41,352 nucleotides of DNA from positions 1 through 41,352 of IMG/VR virus record IMGVR_UViG_3300009702_000045; one strand, given 5' to 3'. Each line of letters starts with the position of its first letter. Position 1 is the stretch's first letter. Shown here piece after piece: positions 23,753 through 31,056 of the stretch. A model generated the notes under the pieces. It saw only the letters and a program-made list of their open reading frames with translations, had not been told where the DNA came from and ran no database searches. Made by a program: the position numbers and the translations under genes. The stretch comes from a virus.

Positions 23753-24127
23753 ATGGCAGTCCCTAGTGTAAGAGATACCACTCAGGAGTTTGTATTGAGT
23801 GGAAGAGAAATAATCGAAGCCATTCAGCAGCGTTCCAGCCGTCATCAGGGCGAGATTGGGCAGTGCCTGGATAAGGTCAATGTTCTTTTGAAGCGCAAGG
23901 CAAATGGTGATTTTGACGAATTGTCAAATAACGCTGTCGGAGCTATGTTGGCTCTAATCCGTAAGGAGTATTTGACCTCGGACTCGCTTGAAATCAAAGT
24001 ACAATTGGACCGAGTAGCCTACTTGACAAATGAAAGATTGGATCTATCTTGTATAGCGAGAAACTTGGTTAAGGAGTCTTACTATAAAGTAAAGCTTGAA
24101 GAGGCCAAGAGATATGGACTCGTGTAA
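23753..24127 (+). CDS. Hypothetical helical protein
   Basis: The protein has 124 residues, largely helical and charged ('S-G-R-E-I-I-E-A-I-Q-Q-R', 'V-Y-L-T-N-E-R-L-D-L'-like segments). It begins 2 nt after the Rad50-like stop, with GGAG just upstream. Its stop overlaps the next ATG. No family recognised; possibly an accessory of the recombination block. Confidence 0.6.
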   Translation: MAVPSVRDTTQEFVLSGREIIEAIQQRSSRHQGEIGQCLDKVNVLLKRKANGDFDELSNNAVGAMLALIRKEYLTSDSLEIKVQLDRVAYLTNERLDLSCIARNLVKESYYKVKLEEAKRYGLV

Positions 24128-24372
24128 TGTCTAGAACCATTCCAAAAGATGCTGTAGCAGTAATAGTTCGCAAGGACAGCGAAGATGGTTTCTTAGATCT
24201 TCAGGTATTGCCGCCAGAGACAGGTGATACTGAATATCTAGTTTCTGTAGGGAATCTTGCCGCTAATCTACTTGAACAAGCCATGTTTGGTGAAGGCGAT
24301 GAAACAGAGACTGAAGAAAGCTTTGAACTCGATCCAGACTTTCTTGAGTCACTTGACCTAGGAGAAGATTGA
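24127..24372 (+). CDS. Small acidic hypothetical protein
   Basis: The protein has 81 residues. The first half is a small mixed domain ('A-V-A-V-I-V-R-K-D'). The second half is a strongly acidic tail with runs of Glu and Asp. It is TAATG-coupled to the previous gene and shares a base of its TGA with the next ATG. Acidic phage proteins of this size can mimic DNA or act as inhibitors, but nothing specific supports that here. Confidence 0.55.
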   Translation: MSRTIPKDAVAVIVRKDSEDGFLDLQVLPPETGDTEYLVSVGNLAANLLEQAMFGEGDETETEESFELDPDFLESLDLGED

Positions 24373-25217
24373 TGCACATAATAGGTATTACTGGCCATGC
24401 TGGCGCTGGAAAAGATGAGGTAGCTGGACGCTTTGTAAATAAGCATGGCTATACTCAGCTTTCCCTCGCTGACCCTTTGAAAAGATTTGGCTACAATGTG
24501 TTCGGTTTCGATCCTATTCAGCTTTGGGGTCCATCGTCAGCTAGAAACACCTTTGACCCTACCTTCATCGAGTGCAATATTCGTTCCAATGGAGTTGATT
24601 TCTCTCCTGGGTGCAAAATAGGCGCTGTTCGTAGGGCGTGCGATCCAGGTTGGGCTGATGCAGCTTCGCGTCTAGTTAGCTATGGCCCTGAATGGGTTGC
24701 TAGCTTGGTTGACGCCGATAAGCAGGATAAAGCACTAGAGGTTTTATACTTCTGGTTTGCTTCTCTTGGGCATCATTATCCTCAACTAAGTCCCCGAATC
24801 ATGCTCCAGAGCCTTGGTACAGAGTGGGGCCGACAAGAGGTTGATGAAGATATCTGGATTAATGAACTCATTAGCACGGCTACTAAGGTCCTGCAAGGGC
24901 ATGACTATTCCCGCGAAGAGGGAATTTCTGCTAATAAGACTATGGTAATCCCAAACGGTGTTGTAGTCTCTGATGTTCGTTTCAAGAACGAGCTAGATGC
25001 TATACACACTGCTGGAGGTAAGCTTATTCGAGTTTGCCGTGAGTCGGCCGACAAGAAAGCCAAGAAGCTTGGCATCGCTGGTCATGCTTCTGAGGCAGAA
25101 CAGGCTACCTTTTCTGATGATCTATTTGATGCTGTTATTCAGAATGAGGGAACTCTTCCTGACCTATACAAAAATCTTGATGTAGTAGAATTGGCCCTTG
25201 GAGGGGGTACGAAATGA
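24372..25217 (+). CDS. Deoxynucleoside monophosphate kinase, T4 gp1-like
   Basis: The protein has 281 residues. It starts with a P-loop, 'I-T-G-H-A-G-A-G-K-D', followed by 'L-S-L-A-D-P-L-K-R', the hallmark of the dNMP kinase (DNK) family, which phosphorylates dNMPs for phage DNA synthesis. Later 'V-S-D-V-R-F-K-N-E' (about 195-203) and 'V-C-R-E-S' match the usual catalytic and lid region. A middle insertion of about 60 residues is seen. The ATG at 24372 (overlapping the upstream TGA) is preferred to the TTG just before it. Confidence 0.85.
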   Translation: MHIIGITGHAGAGKDEVAGRFVNKHGYTQLSLADPLKRFGYNVFGFDPIQLWGPSSARNTFDPTFIECNIRSNGVDFSPGCKIGAVRRACDPGWADAASRLVSYGPEWVASLVDADKQDKALEVLYFWFASLGHHYPQLSPRIMLQSLGTEWGRQEVDEDIWINELISTATKVLQGHDYSREEGISANKTMVIPNGVVVSDVRFKNELDAIHTAGGKLIRVCRESADKKAKKLGIAGHASEAEQATFSDDLFDAVIQNEGTLPDLYKNLDVVELALGGGTK

Positions 25218-25867
25218 GTTTGAAACAATTGTTCTATGCAGCATTCACGGCGAGAATCATCTCGTGGTTGGGTCTTGCGTTGTCTTTCTTCTGTCTATTT
25301 TCAGACTTGGAGCTAAGGACTGCTGTCCTTGCCCTAGCTGTATCTCACCTATCTTGGATGTTGGGCACAATGTTTCTTGGAGTATTCAGGGAACATATGA
25401 CTGAAGTTGCAACTAATATGCTACATAACGCAGTGGAAGAAGCAGCAGGAGCCGCTGCACTAGAAGAGAGCCTCTTGAGATTGTATCTCATCCTATTTTC
25501 GATGACGAGGAAACTAATGACTGAAGAAACAGAAAAGCAAGAAGCAGTTGAAAACACCATTGATGAAGAGATTACGGAAGAACAACAAGAAGCAGCGCAA
25601 AGGATGTATTTGTCTGAGATAATGAGGCAACTCTCTGCGTCGGAACGTTTTCAGCGCTTCTTTAACATTAACTATGAAGTACAGACTTATTTCGATAAGG
25701 TGGCTCATACATTTGATATCCGTCTTATCGAACTTCCACCTGAGCTTGCTTCCAAGAGGCTCCAGGAACTCGCCACTAAGCATGCAGAGGAACATATGCC
25801 TACTGTTCAAACCGCAACCATGGCAGATATTGCTGCCCTCAATGATATTGAAAACAAGAGCAAATGA
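25214..25867 (+). CDS. Membrane protein with two N-terminal spans
   Basis: The protein has 217 residues. Two transmembrane helices lie at about 11-30 and 36-59. A long mostly helical soluble part follows, with a Glu-rich stretch (about 102-126) and a C-terminal 'I-R-L-I-E-L-P-P-E-L-A' region. No family recognised. It overlaps the kinase by 4 nt (ATGA) and the next gene likewise, so it belongs to the same operon. It could tether replication or nucleotide enzymes to the membrane (speculation). Confidence 0.6.
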   Translation: MSLKQLFYAAFTARIISWLGLALSFFCLFSDLELRTAVLALAVSHLSWMLGTMFLGVFREHMTEVATNMLHNAVEEAAGAAALEESLLRLYLILFSMTRKLMTEETEKQEAVENTIDEEITEEQQEAAQRMYLSEIMRQLSASERFQRFFNINYEVQTYFDKVAHTFDIRLIELPPELASKRLQELATKHAEEHMPTVQTATMADIAALNDIENKSK

Positions 25868-26079
25868 CAAGAGAAGAATTTGCGGAACTAGTAGAGTTCG
25901 AGGGATGGTTTTATGCTCTGACAGAGGTAAATCCAGGCCAAATAACTGATGCTGCTATCTCAGAAGCTCTTTATGACACACAGGAACTGTTCCGTGTGTT
26001 AGTGGATGCCACCCCTGAGGTTTCAGTGGATTTCTCAGTCTTGGATGGATTAGAAATACTAGAATTAGATTTTGACTAA
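25864..26079 (+). CDS. Small acidic hypothetical protein (71 aa)
   Basis: The protein is helical and acidic ('E-E-F-A-E-L-V-E-F-E-G-W-F-Y-A-L', ending L-E-L-D-F-D). It is ATGA-coupled upstream. Its last 8 nt overlap the TTG start of the HNH endonuclease. Unknown function. Confidence 0.55.
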   Translation: MTREEFAELVEFEGWFYALTEVNPGQITDAAISEALYDTQELFRVLVDATPEVSVDFSVLDGLEILELDFD

Positions 26080-26719
26080 AAAGAGCAAAGTAAAAGTAGG
26101 AGAAACTTACGGTTCGTGGTTAGTGTTAGAAGACCATGGCCGCAAGTTCTATTGTGTCTGTGTGGGGTGTGGCAAGACTTCTAGGTTCATTCCAGGTTAC
26201 AACCTGACTTCCGGGCGCAGCAAGATGTGCAAGGGATGCGCCACTAGGGGGCGTAGAGAGACCCATGGTATGTCTAATAGCCCCGAATACAATACTTGGG
26301 TTCATATGAACCAGCGATGTCATAATCCCAACAACAAAGACTATGCGCGTTATGGGGGAAGAGGAATTGAAGTCTGCCCTATGTGGCGTTACAGCTTTGA
26401 AGCTTTCTACATGATGGTTGGGCCAAGACCTAACATAGACGATACTATTGAAAGAATAGACTATAATAAGGGCTACGAACCTGGGAATGTAAAGTGGTTA
26501 TCCCGCGAATTACAGGTGCTCAATAAATCTGACAATGTTATGCTTGAGATCGATGGAGTTACTAAGACCGTCTCTCAATGGGCCGCGCAAAGTCCTGTAA
26601 GTGCCTTTACCATCTATAAAAGAATACGGAGAGGATGGCTAGAAAAGTATGGAGAATATGATACCGTATTTCGGCCAAGTGAGCGTGCGGCCCACGAGCG
26701 GAAATCTGATGACGATTAG
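26072..26719 (+). CDS. HNH homing endonuclease (free-standing)
   Basis: The protein has 215 residues. An N-terminal zinc finger (C-V-C-V-G-C-G-K, later C-K-G-C) precedes the characteristic phage HNH core: 'W-V-H-M-N-Q-R-C-H-N-P', 'Y-G-G-R-G-I-E-V-C-P-M-W', 'I-E-R-I-D-Y-N-K-G-Y-E-P-G-N-V-K-W'. The C-terminal part is a helix-turn-helix-like DNA-binding module. Such enzymes cut related genomes lacking the gene and spread by repair. It starts with TTG inside the upstream stop region, and the downstream gene starts within its 3' end, so it is wedged into an operon without spare bases. Confidence 0.85.
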   Translation: MTKKSKVKVGETYGSWLVLEDHGRKFYCVCVGCGKTSRFIPGYNLTSGRSKMCKGCATRGRRETHGMSNSPEYNTWVHMNQRCHNPNNKDYARYGGRGIEVCPMWRYSFEAFYMMVGPRPNIDDTIERIDYNKGYEPGNVKWLSRELQVLNKSDNVMLEIDGVTKTVSQWAAQSPVSAFTIYKRIRRGWLEKYGEYDTVFRPSERAAHERKSDDD

Positions 26720-27161
26720 AGCCCGAACATCAGCCGTAGTCTGCACAGAGTGCGGGGGCTATTTCACCCCTTTAGGATTACGTATGCACGCGGGAACACA
26801 GAAGTGTAACCTAAACAAACGTGCCATTCCCCTTATTGAGTCTGTAAAGAAAGAACGAAAGAGGATGGCGGGAAAGGGCAAAGTTCCAGTAGTAAAGAAT
26901 GTTGCCACAGCCCTGTTACGCAGAAACCTTGGGCATATGTGTGGGCTGGAGAAGGCATATACTAAACTTTTGCACACAGACATTGATTGCACTATATTAG
27001 AGGAGTTCTGGGTGCAGGAATGGGTATATAAGATTTGGGAGCAGCATAATAGAACTGGCTATACTAGGGATGCTTATGCCAAGCTTGAGAAACTAAATGA
27101 ACTATCAAAGGACGAAAGAGACAGGGAAATAGGTCTCATTCTACTAAATATTTATGGATAA
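26709..27161 (+). CDS. Zinc-finger hypothetical protein
   Basis: The protein has 150 residues from ATG 26709. The N-terminus shows a C2H2-like finger: 'C-T-E-C-G-G-Y-F ... L-R-M-H-A-G-T-Q-K-C'. The rest is basic and helical with several Trp ('F-W-V-Q-E-W-V-Y-K-I-W'). DNA binding is likely from the finger; the biological role is unknown. The start overlaps the HNH gene by 11 nt. Confidence 0.6.
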   Translation: MTIRARTSAVVCTECGGYFTPLGLRMHAGTQKCNLNKRAIPLIESVKKERKRMAGKGKVPVVKNVATALLRRNLGHMCGLEKAYTKLLHTDIDCTILEEFWVQEWVYKIWEQHNRTGYTRDAYAKLEKLNELSKDERDREIGLILLNIYG

Positions 27162-27170
27162 GGGGATAAA

Positions 27171-27644
27171 ATGAAAAAAGTATTGATTCTTGCACTGCTG
27201 GCATTTGGTTGCAATAAGGCAGGAACTGTAGAGCAGACCACGCCAACGCCTCCACCACCCGTGGTTGAGAAGGCAGCTAACCCATATGAGGGAACCTATA
27301 CATTTCTCCGTGCCTTGATGGATGAAACTCCAGCTCAGTTTGCTGCTTTGTGTAGTCAGACTGGCGGCACGTTGGACGTAAGCGAAAAGTTCAACACCTG
27401 CGTTTCTGATAATGAGGGCTTTGCTATTGAGCTAGCTGATGGTCACGTAACAGGATCTTCTATTCTTATGCCTTTCAGTGAGGCTAAGCTAGTAGCAGAG
27501 GCTCTTTTGGACGAGCTTGGTCCCCCAACTGCTAAGGAGATGCCAACAGTTGTGTGGGATCTTGATGGATTTGTCCTTGTGTTTTCGCCGGTGTCACAGG
27601 AACTGTTTATTGTAGTTCTACAGCGTAAAGGCGATCTAACCTAA
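27171..27644 (+). CDS. Lipoprotein
   Basis: The protein has 157 residues. A short signal 'M-K-K-V-L-I-L-A-L-L-A-F-G-C' carries a lipobox with lipidated C14, followed by a Thr/Pro-rich linker (about 22-33) and a globular domain with two further cysteines. It should be exported and membrane-anchored. Roles open to phage lipoproteins include outer-membrane spanin, superinfection exclusion or surface change; the globular domain does not resemble short o-spanins. A strong AAGGGG ribosome site precedes the ATG. TAATG coupling to the next gene. Confidence 0.75.
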   Translation: MKKVLILALLAFGCNKAGTVEQTTPTPPPPVVEKAANPYEGTYTFLRALMDETPAQFAALCSQTGGTLDVSEKFNTCVSDNEGFAIELADGHVTGSSILMPFSEAKLVAEALLDELGPPTAKEMPTVVWDLDGFVLVFSPVSQELFIVVLQRKGDLT

Positions 27645-28174
27645 TGGCTAAAGCACCCAGACCTAAGAGGGCTGGAATCAACTCGCGCGACAAGGATCGT
27701 CGGGGAGAGTCGCAAGGTTGCGCTCAGTTGCAGGCATGGTGGGGCTCGGACTTTGCAAGAACGCCCAGTTCGGGTGGCTTCAAAACCAAGAAGTTCAGGG
27801 AAGACTGGAATGCGGAGGGAGATATCGTAACTCCTGATGAAGCCTTTCCCTTCTCTGTTGAAGTGAAGTGGCAAGAAGATTGGACACTTGATCAGATTCT
27901 TACGGCCCCGCAAACTAAAGTGTGGGATTGGTGGGAGCAAGCCAAAGGCCAGACTGCCGATGATAGACTCACTCTTCTTGTGTTCAAGAAGAATAGGCAA
28001 CCTTGGTTTATAATGCTCCGAGAAACCTCCCTCAACAACAAATACCAAATTGACTTTATCAAAAGCTCGCCCATGAGAGTTACTGACCGTCAGGGTGAGG
28101 CGGCCTATATCAGGCTATTTGATGATCTACTAAATGAGCCAAAGAAGCTATGGGAACGAAAGACAAAGAAGTAA
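27644..28174 (+). CDS. PD-(D/E)XK nuclease, putative Holliday junction resolvase
   Basis: The protein has 176 residues. A basic start is followed by 'R-R-G-E-S-Q-G-C-A-Q-L-Q', then 'G-D-I' (D60) and 'F-S-V-E-V-K-W-Q-E' (E73, K75), giving the E...D...E-x-K metal site of the restriction-endonuclease fold. Phage members of this type are resolvases or structure-specific nucleases acting on branched DNA, which fits a genome with RecA, UvsW and gp46/47-like proteins. The C-terminal 40 residues are basic. Specific substrate cannot be read from sequence. Confidence 0.65.
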   Translation: MAKAPRPKRAGINSRDKDRRGESQGCAQLQAWWGSDFARTPSSGGFKTKKFREDWNAEGDIVTPDEAFPFSVEVKWQEDWTLDQILTAPQTKVWDWWEQAKGQTADDRLTLLVFKKNRQPWFIMLRETSLNNKYQIDFIKSSPMRVTDRQGEAAYIRLFDDLLNEPKKLWERKTKK

Positions 28175-28260
28175 AAGAAGAGAAACCTCTTCCTAAGTGC
28201 AAAAAGTGCAAGAAGATCTTCCTTTATTGCACATGTGAAGAGAACAAGCTTGGAAAATGA
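28150..28260 (+). CDS. Tiny Cys-rich protein (36 aa)
   Basis: The short frame starts inside the nuclease 3' end (25-nt overlap) and shares ATGA with the next gene. It is highly charged with 'C-K-K-C-K-K' and, nine residues on, 'C-T-C', a possible single zinc knuckle. Overlaps on both sides support translation; function unknown. Confidence 0.5.
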   Translation: MGTKDKEVKEEKPLPKCKKCKKIFLYCTCEENKLGK

Positions 28261-29045
28261 GCACTAAGAATAGGACAAAGTTTACTGTCGAAGGTACGCA
28301 TCCTCTTCTGGGACTGGTGAGAGATCACTTTATTAGTCGTGGACTTGCGCTCGTGCCTCTCAGTGACGAGCCTGATTTCTGCCTGGTTGGAGGCGTTTTA
28401 GAAGGGGAAGAGACCCACCCCCCACTAGCCCAGCTTGAGCTTCAGAAGATGCTGGTAGATGGTAAGCCAGTAGTGTTGTTGTCTACGAATGATTTCCACA
28501 TTTCTGCAGACTCAGAATCCCGAGAGGATTCCCATGTGGGGATTTCCCCACGATGGACATCTCAGCGGAGGGCGAGATGCTTATACGCTCTAGCAGCTGA
28601 GCACATATTTATGGATAGGGAGCACGCCACTACTATAATAGTTCGTCCCCACAATGTATATGGGCCAGATATCACTTGGGGTTTGATTCATGATTCTATT
28701 GTAGCAGCTAGAAAAGGGTAGAAACTAATCAATCCCCGAAATAGTTGGTGCTGTACTTCCTTTCTCCATCAGGATGACTTTTTAAAGGCCATAGACATTC
28801 TACTCAAAAGCAAGGCTAATGGCATCTTCAATGTTGCCTCTTCTGAAGAAGTTAGCTATGTTAATCTGCTTAGGAACATCTGGAAGTTCATTAATGGTGC
28901 GGATGAGGAGCCCATTATTGAGAGTAAACAGATTCCTATCTACTTGGAGAATGATCTTCCTAGGACTGTGAAACTACATAGGGCTACTGGATGGGCGCAA
29001 AAGATTTCCCTTCGGTCAGGGATATTCAAAATGGTGCAGGAATGA
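28257..29045 (+). pseudogene. NAD-dependent epimerase/dehydratase-like protein with in-frame TAG
   Basis: The frame would encode 262 codons, interrupted by TAG at codon 155 (28719-28721). Before the stop, 'I-I-V-R-P-H-N-V-Y-G-P' is the extended-SDR hallmark. Right after it come 'F-L-H-Q-D-D-F-L-K-A-I-D-I-L-L' and 'G-I-F-N-V-A-S-S-E-E-V', the next family elements, so both halves belong to one protein. The N-terminal glycine-rich NAD loop is poor, and the Y-x-x-x-K catalytic pair is not visible where expected, so even an intact product may not be an ordinary enzyme. It overlaps the cupin gene by 4 nt. Confidence 0.7.
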
Positions 29046-29497
29046 ATGATATTATAGACAAATTATGTTGGCATATTGTGAAAATGTTCCCCCATCGGAG
29101 TCGTGTAGTGAGAAACTATGGCGAAGAGTATCTGCTTAGGTTCTATATCAAGCACAATGGACTTCTGCCTGGTATCTATCTACATAAGTTCTTCCAAGGG
29201 GATCAGGACAGAGAGCTACATAACCATCCTTGGATGTGGTCATTCAGCGTTATACTCACTGGTGGCTATATTGAGGAGAGAAAGAGTAATACTGGGGATG
29301 TATACACTCGCCATCTTAAACCTGGACGATTGAATCTTCTTAGTGGCAAAACCTTTCATAGAATTAGTCTAGTGGACACAGGTCATGGTGCCTGGACTAT
29401 CTTTTGTTCTGGTAAGAAAGTAAAGGATTGGGGATTCTTGATCTCCGAGACAGGGGAAGTGATTCCTCATAAGCAATACCTAGCGGAGCGTAAGTAA
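29042..29497 (+). CDS. Cupin-like protein
   Basis: The protein has 151 residues from ATG 29042. The double-stranded beta-helix pattern is seen in 'R-E-L-H-N-H-P-W', 'V-I-L-T-G-G-Y-I-E-E-R', 'L-K-P-G-R-L-N-L-L' and 'F-H-R-I-S-L-V', with histidines placed as cupin metal ligands. Phage cupins may be oxygenases, isomerases or structural proteins. It is ATGA-coupled to the epimerase-like gene, so a joint role in sugar or small-molecule modification is conceivable (inference). It is the last gene before a promoter-bearing gap. Confidence 0.65.
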   Translation: MNDIIDKLCWHIVKMFPHRSRVVRNYGEEYLLRFYIKHNGLLPGIYLHKFFQGDQDRELHNHPWMWSFSVILTGGYIEERKSNTGDVYTRHLKPGRLNLLSGKTFHRISLVDTGHGAWTIFCSGKKVKDWGFLISETGEVIPHKQYLAERK

Positions 29498-29502
29498 TAC
29501 CC

Positions 29503-29531
29503 TTGTTTTATACCCTCGATCATGGTAAAAT
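29503..29531 (+). promoter_or_regulatory. Candidate sigma70-type promoter for the second structural block
   Basis: TTGTTT (29503-29508) and TAAAAT (29526-29531) are separated by exactly 17 nt in a 51-nt non-coding gap. It lies between the accessory block and small virion-type genes, the most natural place for a new transcript. Match to consensus is good at -10 and moderate at -35. Confidence 0.5.
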
Positions 29532-29548
29532 AGTATAGGTTCTTCAAC

Positions 29549-29788
29549 ATGGAATACTTTGTAAGAGACTTCAATGACGATTCCACCTTGGAAGGGCCTC
29601 TCAGTTTTACGCATGCAGATAGGGAAGCACGTAAGTTAAGTTCTGAAAATGACTCAGGATTATCCGAGATGGTCACATTTCAGTACGGAGTAATGCACTA
29701 CGTAGGAACCTATGTTAGAGGGACTTTGAGATACAAAGGATTGCGATCTAGACAAGCTTCACTGCATAATTTACCTCCTACTTTATAG
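29549..29788 (+). CDS. Small protein with a domain shared with the gene at 35285
   Basis: The protein has 79 residues. The first 45 ('E-Y-F-V-R', 'G-P-L-S-F', 'A-D-R-E-A-R-K-L') match in order and near-identical spacing a segment of the protein encoded at 35285-35746 ('E-W-W-V-R', 'G-P-L-S-Y', 'A-N-S-H-A-R-R-M'). This suggests a small duplicated domain at both ends of the structural block. Function unknown; probably a virion or assembly factor. Confidence 0.55.
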   Translation: MEYFVRDFNDDSTLEGPLSFTHADREARKLSSENDSGLSEMVTFQYGVMHYVGTYVRGTLRYKGLRSRQASLHNLPPTL

Positions 29789-29795
29789 AGTTTAG

Positions 29796-30053
29796 ATGGC
29801 ACGCATTTTAATTGGTCGCGTTTTAGATTCATCTACCGATTCGGTTACTGCCGAGCAAGGCACGCCGCCGTGGCTTGTGCGCGATTTCAACAAGCTTGTT
29901 CCAGAGGTTTATGATTTCATCAACCTCGGGTACACTGGCTCGTTGCTTACTTCCGTTACCTATAAAACCGGAGGAGCAGCAGGGACCGTTGTGGCTGTGC
30001 TGGCCATAACGTATGATGTAAGCAACAACCTAGAGACAGTAACGCGCACCTAA
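29796..30053 (+). CDS. Small virion-type protein (85 aa)
   Basis: The protein has 85 residues. A short N-terminal part ('V-L-D-S-S-T-D-S-V-T-A-E-Q-G-T') leads to a beta-rich C-terminal half ('T-S-V-T-Y-K-T-G-G'). Similar short proteins occur in phage structural clusters ahead of fibre genes. TAATG coupling with the next gene. Exact role unknown. Confidence 0.5.
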   Translation: MARILIGRVLDSSTDSVTAEQGTPPWLVRDFNKLVPEVYDFINLGYTGSLLTSVTYKTGGAAGTVVAVLAITYDVSNNLETVTRT

Positions 30054-30496
30054 TGCCTTCTAAGTATGTATTCAACCCCTTTACGGGTAATCTGGATGTA
30101 ATTGACACCGCAGATATTACAGGCACTATAGACGCCATCTGCAAGGCTGCAGACTCTGTTGGTGATTGTGTCAAGATCATAGACGTAAAGGCAGGAGAGT
30201 TATATCAGGTAGAGAAGATAGATATAGACAATGACACCAAGCCCGCAGTAGGCATTATCGAAAGCAAGAGTACTGCTACTCGTTGCGTTATAAGAATTCT
30301 AGGCATTCTTAAAAATGTATATTCAGGTTTGGTTCCTGGAGCGACATATCTAGTAGACACAGATAGTCAACTTACTCAAACTTTAGGAGACCCGCTTACT
30401 GGGTTTCGCTACGTACAAATCATGGGCACTGCCGTATCTGACGACGAGTTTATGGTATTGCCTAATCAACAAAGACATAAGAAAGTACCGTCGTAA
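30053..30496 (+). CDS. Putative virion decoration/fibre-base protein
   Basis: The protein has 147 residues. It opens with 'Y-V-F-N-P-F-T-G-N-L-D-V-I', a motif common at the N-terminus of phage appendage proteins. A small beta-barrel follows: 'A-V-G-I-I-E-S-K', 'V-P-G-A-T-Y-L-V-D', 'V-Q-I-M-G-T-A'. Arrangement and neighbours suggest a capsid-decoration or fibre-attachment protein. No enzyme motif. Confidence 0.55.
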   Translation: MPSKYVFNPFTGNLDVIDTADITGTIDAICKAADSVGDCVKIIDVKAGELYQVEKIDIDNDTKPAVGIIESKSTATRCVIRILGILKNVYSGLVPGATYLVDTDSQLTQTLGDPLTGFRYVQIMGTAVSDDEFMVLPNQQRHKKVPS

Positions 30497-30509
30497 GAGG
30501 TGATATATT

Positions 30510-30989
30510 GTGACTGCCGTTAAGAAGCCCCGAGTTGTAAAACAAGATACTAGTGCTGAGGAGAAGCCTACAGCAGTAGAGAAGAAGACAGAGGCCCCTG
30601 AGAAGGAGCTGGGTATTCATGTTTCTCTTCTAGGACCTGTCAAGGACGAAGAGGGGGATTACATGGATCCTCGTGACCTTGCTAGGTATGAGTTGTTCCG
30701 TGCTAAGCGACAAATAGCAGCTTCCAAGAGAGTTATTGTTGAGAAGGAAGCATACAATCTTCGCTTGCAGTTAAAGTGGCAAGAGCAGTCTCTACGTATT
30801 GCTAAACTCGAATATGATGCCAAGGAGCGCGAGCTTGCTGATCTTCAAAAGGAGTTGGAGAAAGACTTAACTAAGGCTACTAAAGAGTTCGAAGCAATAG
30901 GACAAGAAGTACAAGAAAAGTATAATCTCACCCCCGAAAACTTGATATATGACGATATAAGTGGTAAATTGATGTCTATAGACGACTAA
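30510..30989 (+). CDS. Coiled-coil protein, probable virion assembly factor
   Basis: The protein has 159 residues, with a GTG start and a strong GAGGTGA ribosome site. The N-terminal 45 residues are Lys/Glu-rich and disordered. Residues of about 60-140 form a long coiled coil ('R-A-K-R-Q-I-A-A-S-K-R', 'A-K-L-E-Y-D-A-K-E-R-E-L'). It sits just before the fibre genes and may be a scaffold, chaperone or fibre stem protein. Unknown family. Confidence 0.5.
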   Translation: MTAVKKPRVVKQDTSAEEKPTAVEKKTEAPEKELGIHVSLLGPVKDEEGDYMDPRDLARYELFRAKRQIAASKRVIVEKEAYNLRLQLKWQEQSLRIAKLEYDAKERELADLQKELEKDLTKATKEFEAIGQEVQEKYNLTPENLIYDDISGKLMSIDD

Positions 30990-31015
30990 CGCAAGTATTA
31001 GTTTCCATTTATGAA

Positions 31016-31028
31016 TTAGTATTACTAA
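31016..31028. other. Perfect 13-bp palindrome upstream of fibre gene
   Basis: Two 6-bp arms (31016-31021 and 31023-31028) are exact reverse complements around one central base, in the 67-nt gap before the fibre gene. It could be an operator half-site pair or part of an RNA hairpin; evidence is only the symmetry. Confidence 0.25.
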
Positions 31029-31056
31029 CCCCCATTCTCTTTAGGAGATAAAAGCT

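Noticed and set aside
14240-28721. A reassigned stop codon (alternative genetic code)
   Set aside because: All three stop codons terminate normal genes throughout the window, and the internal stops are of three different kinds.
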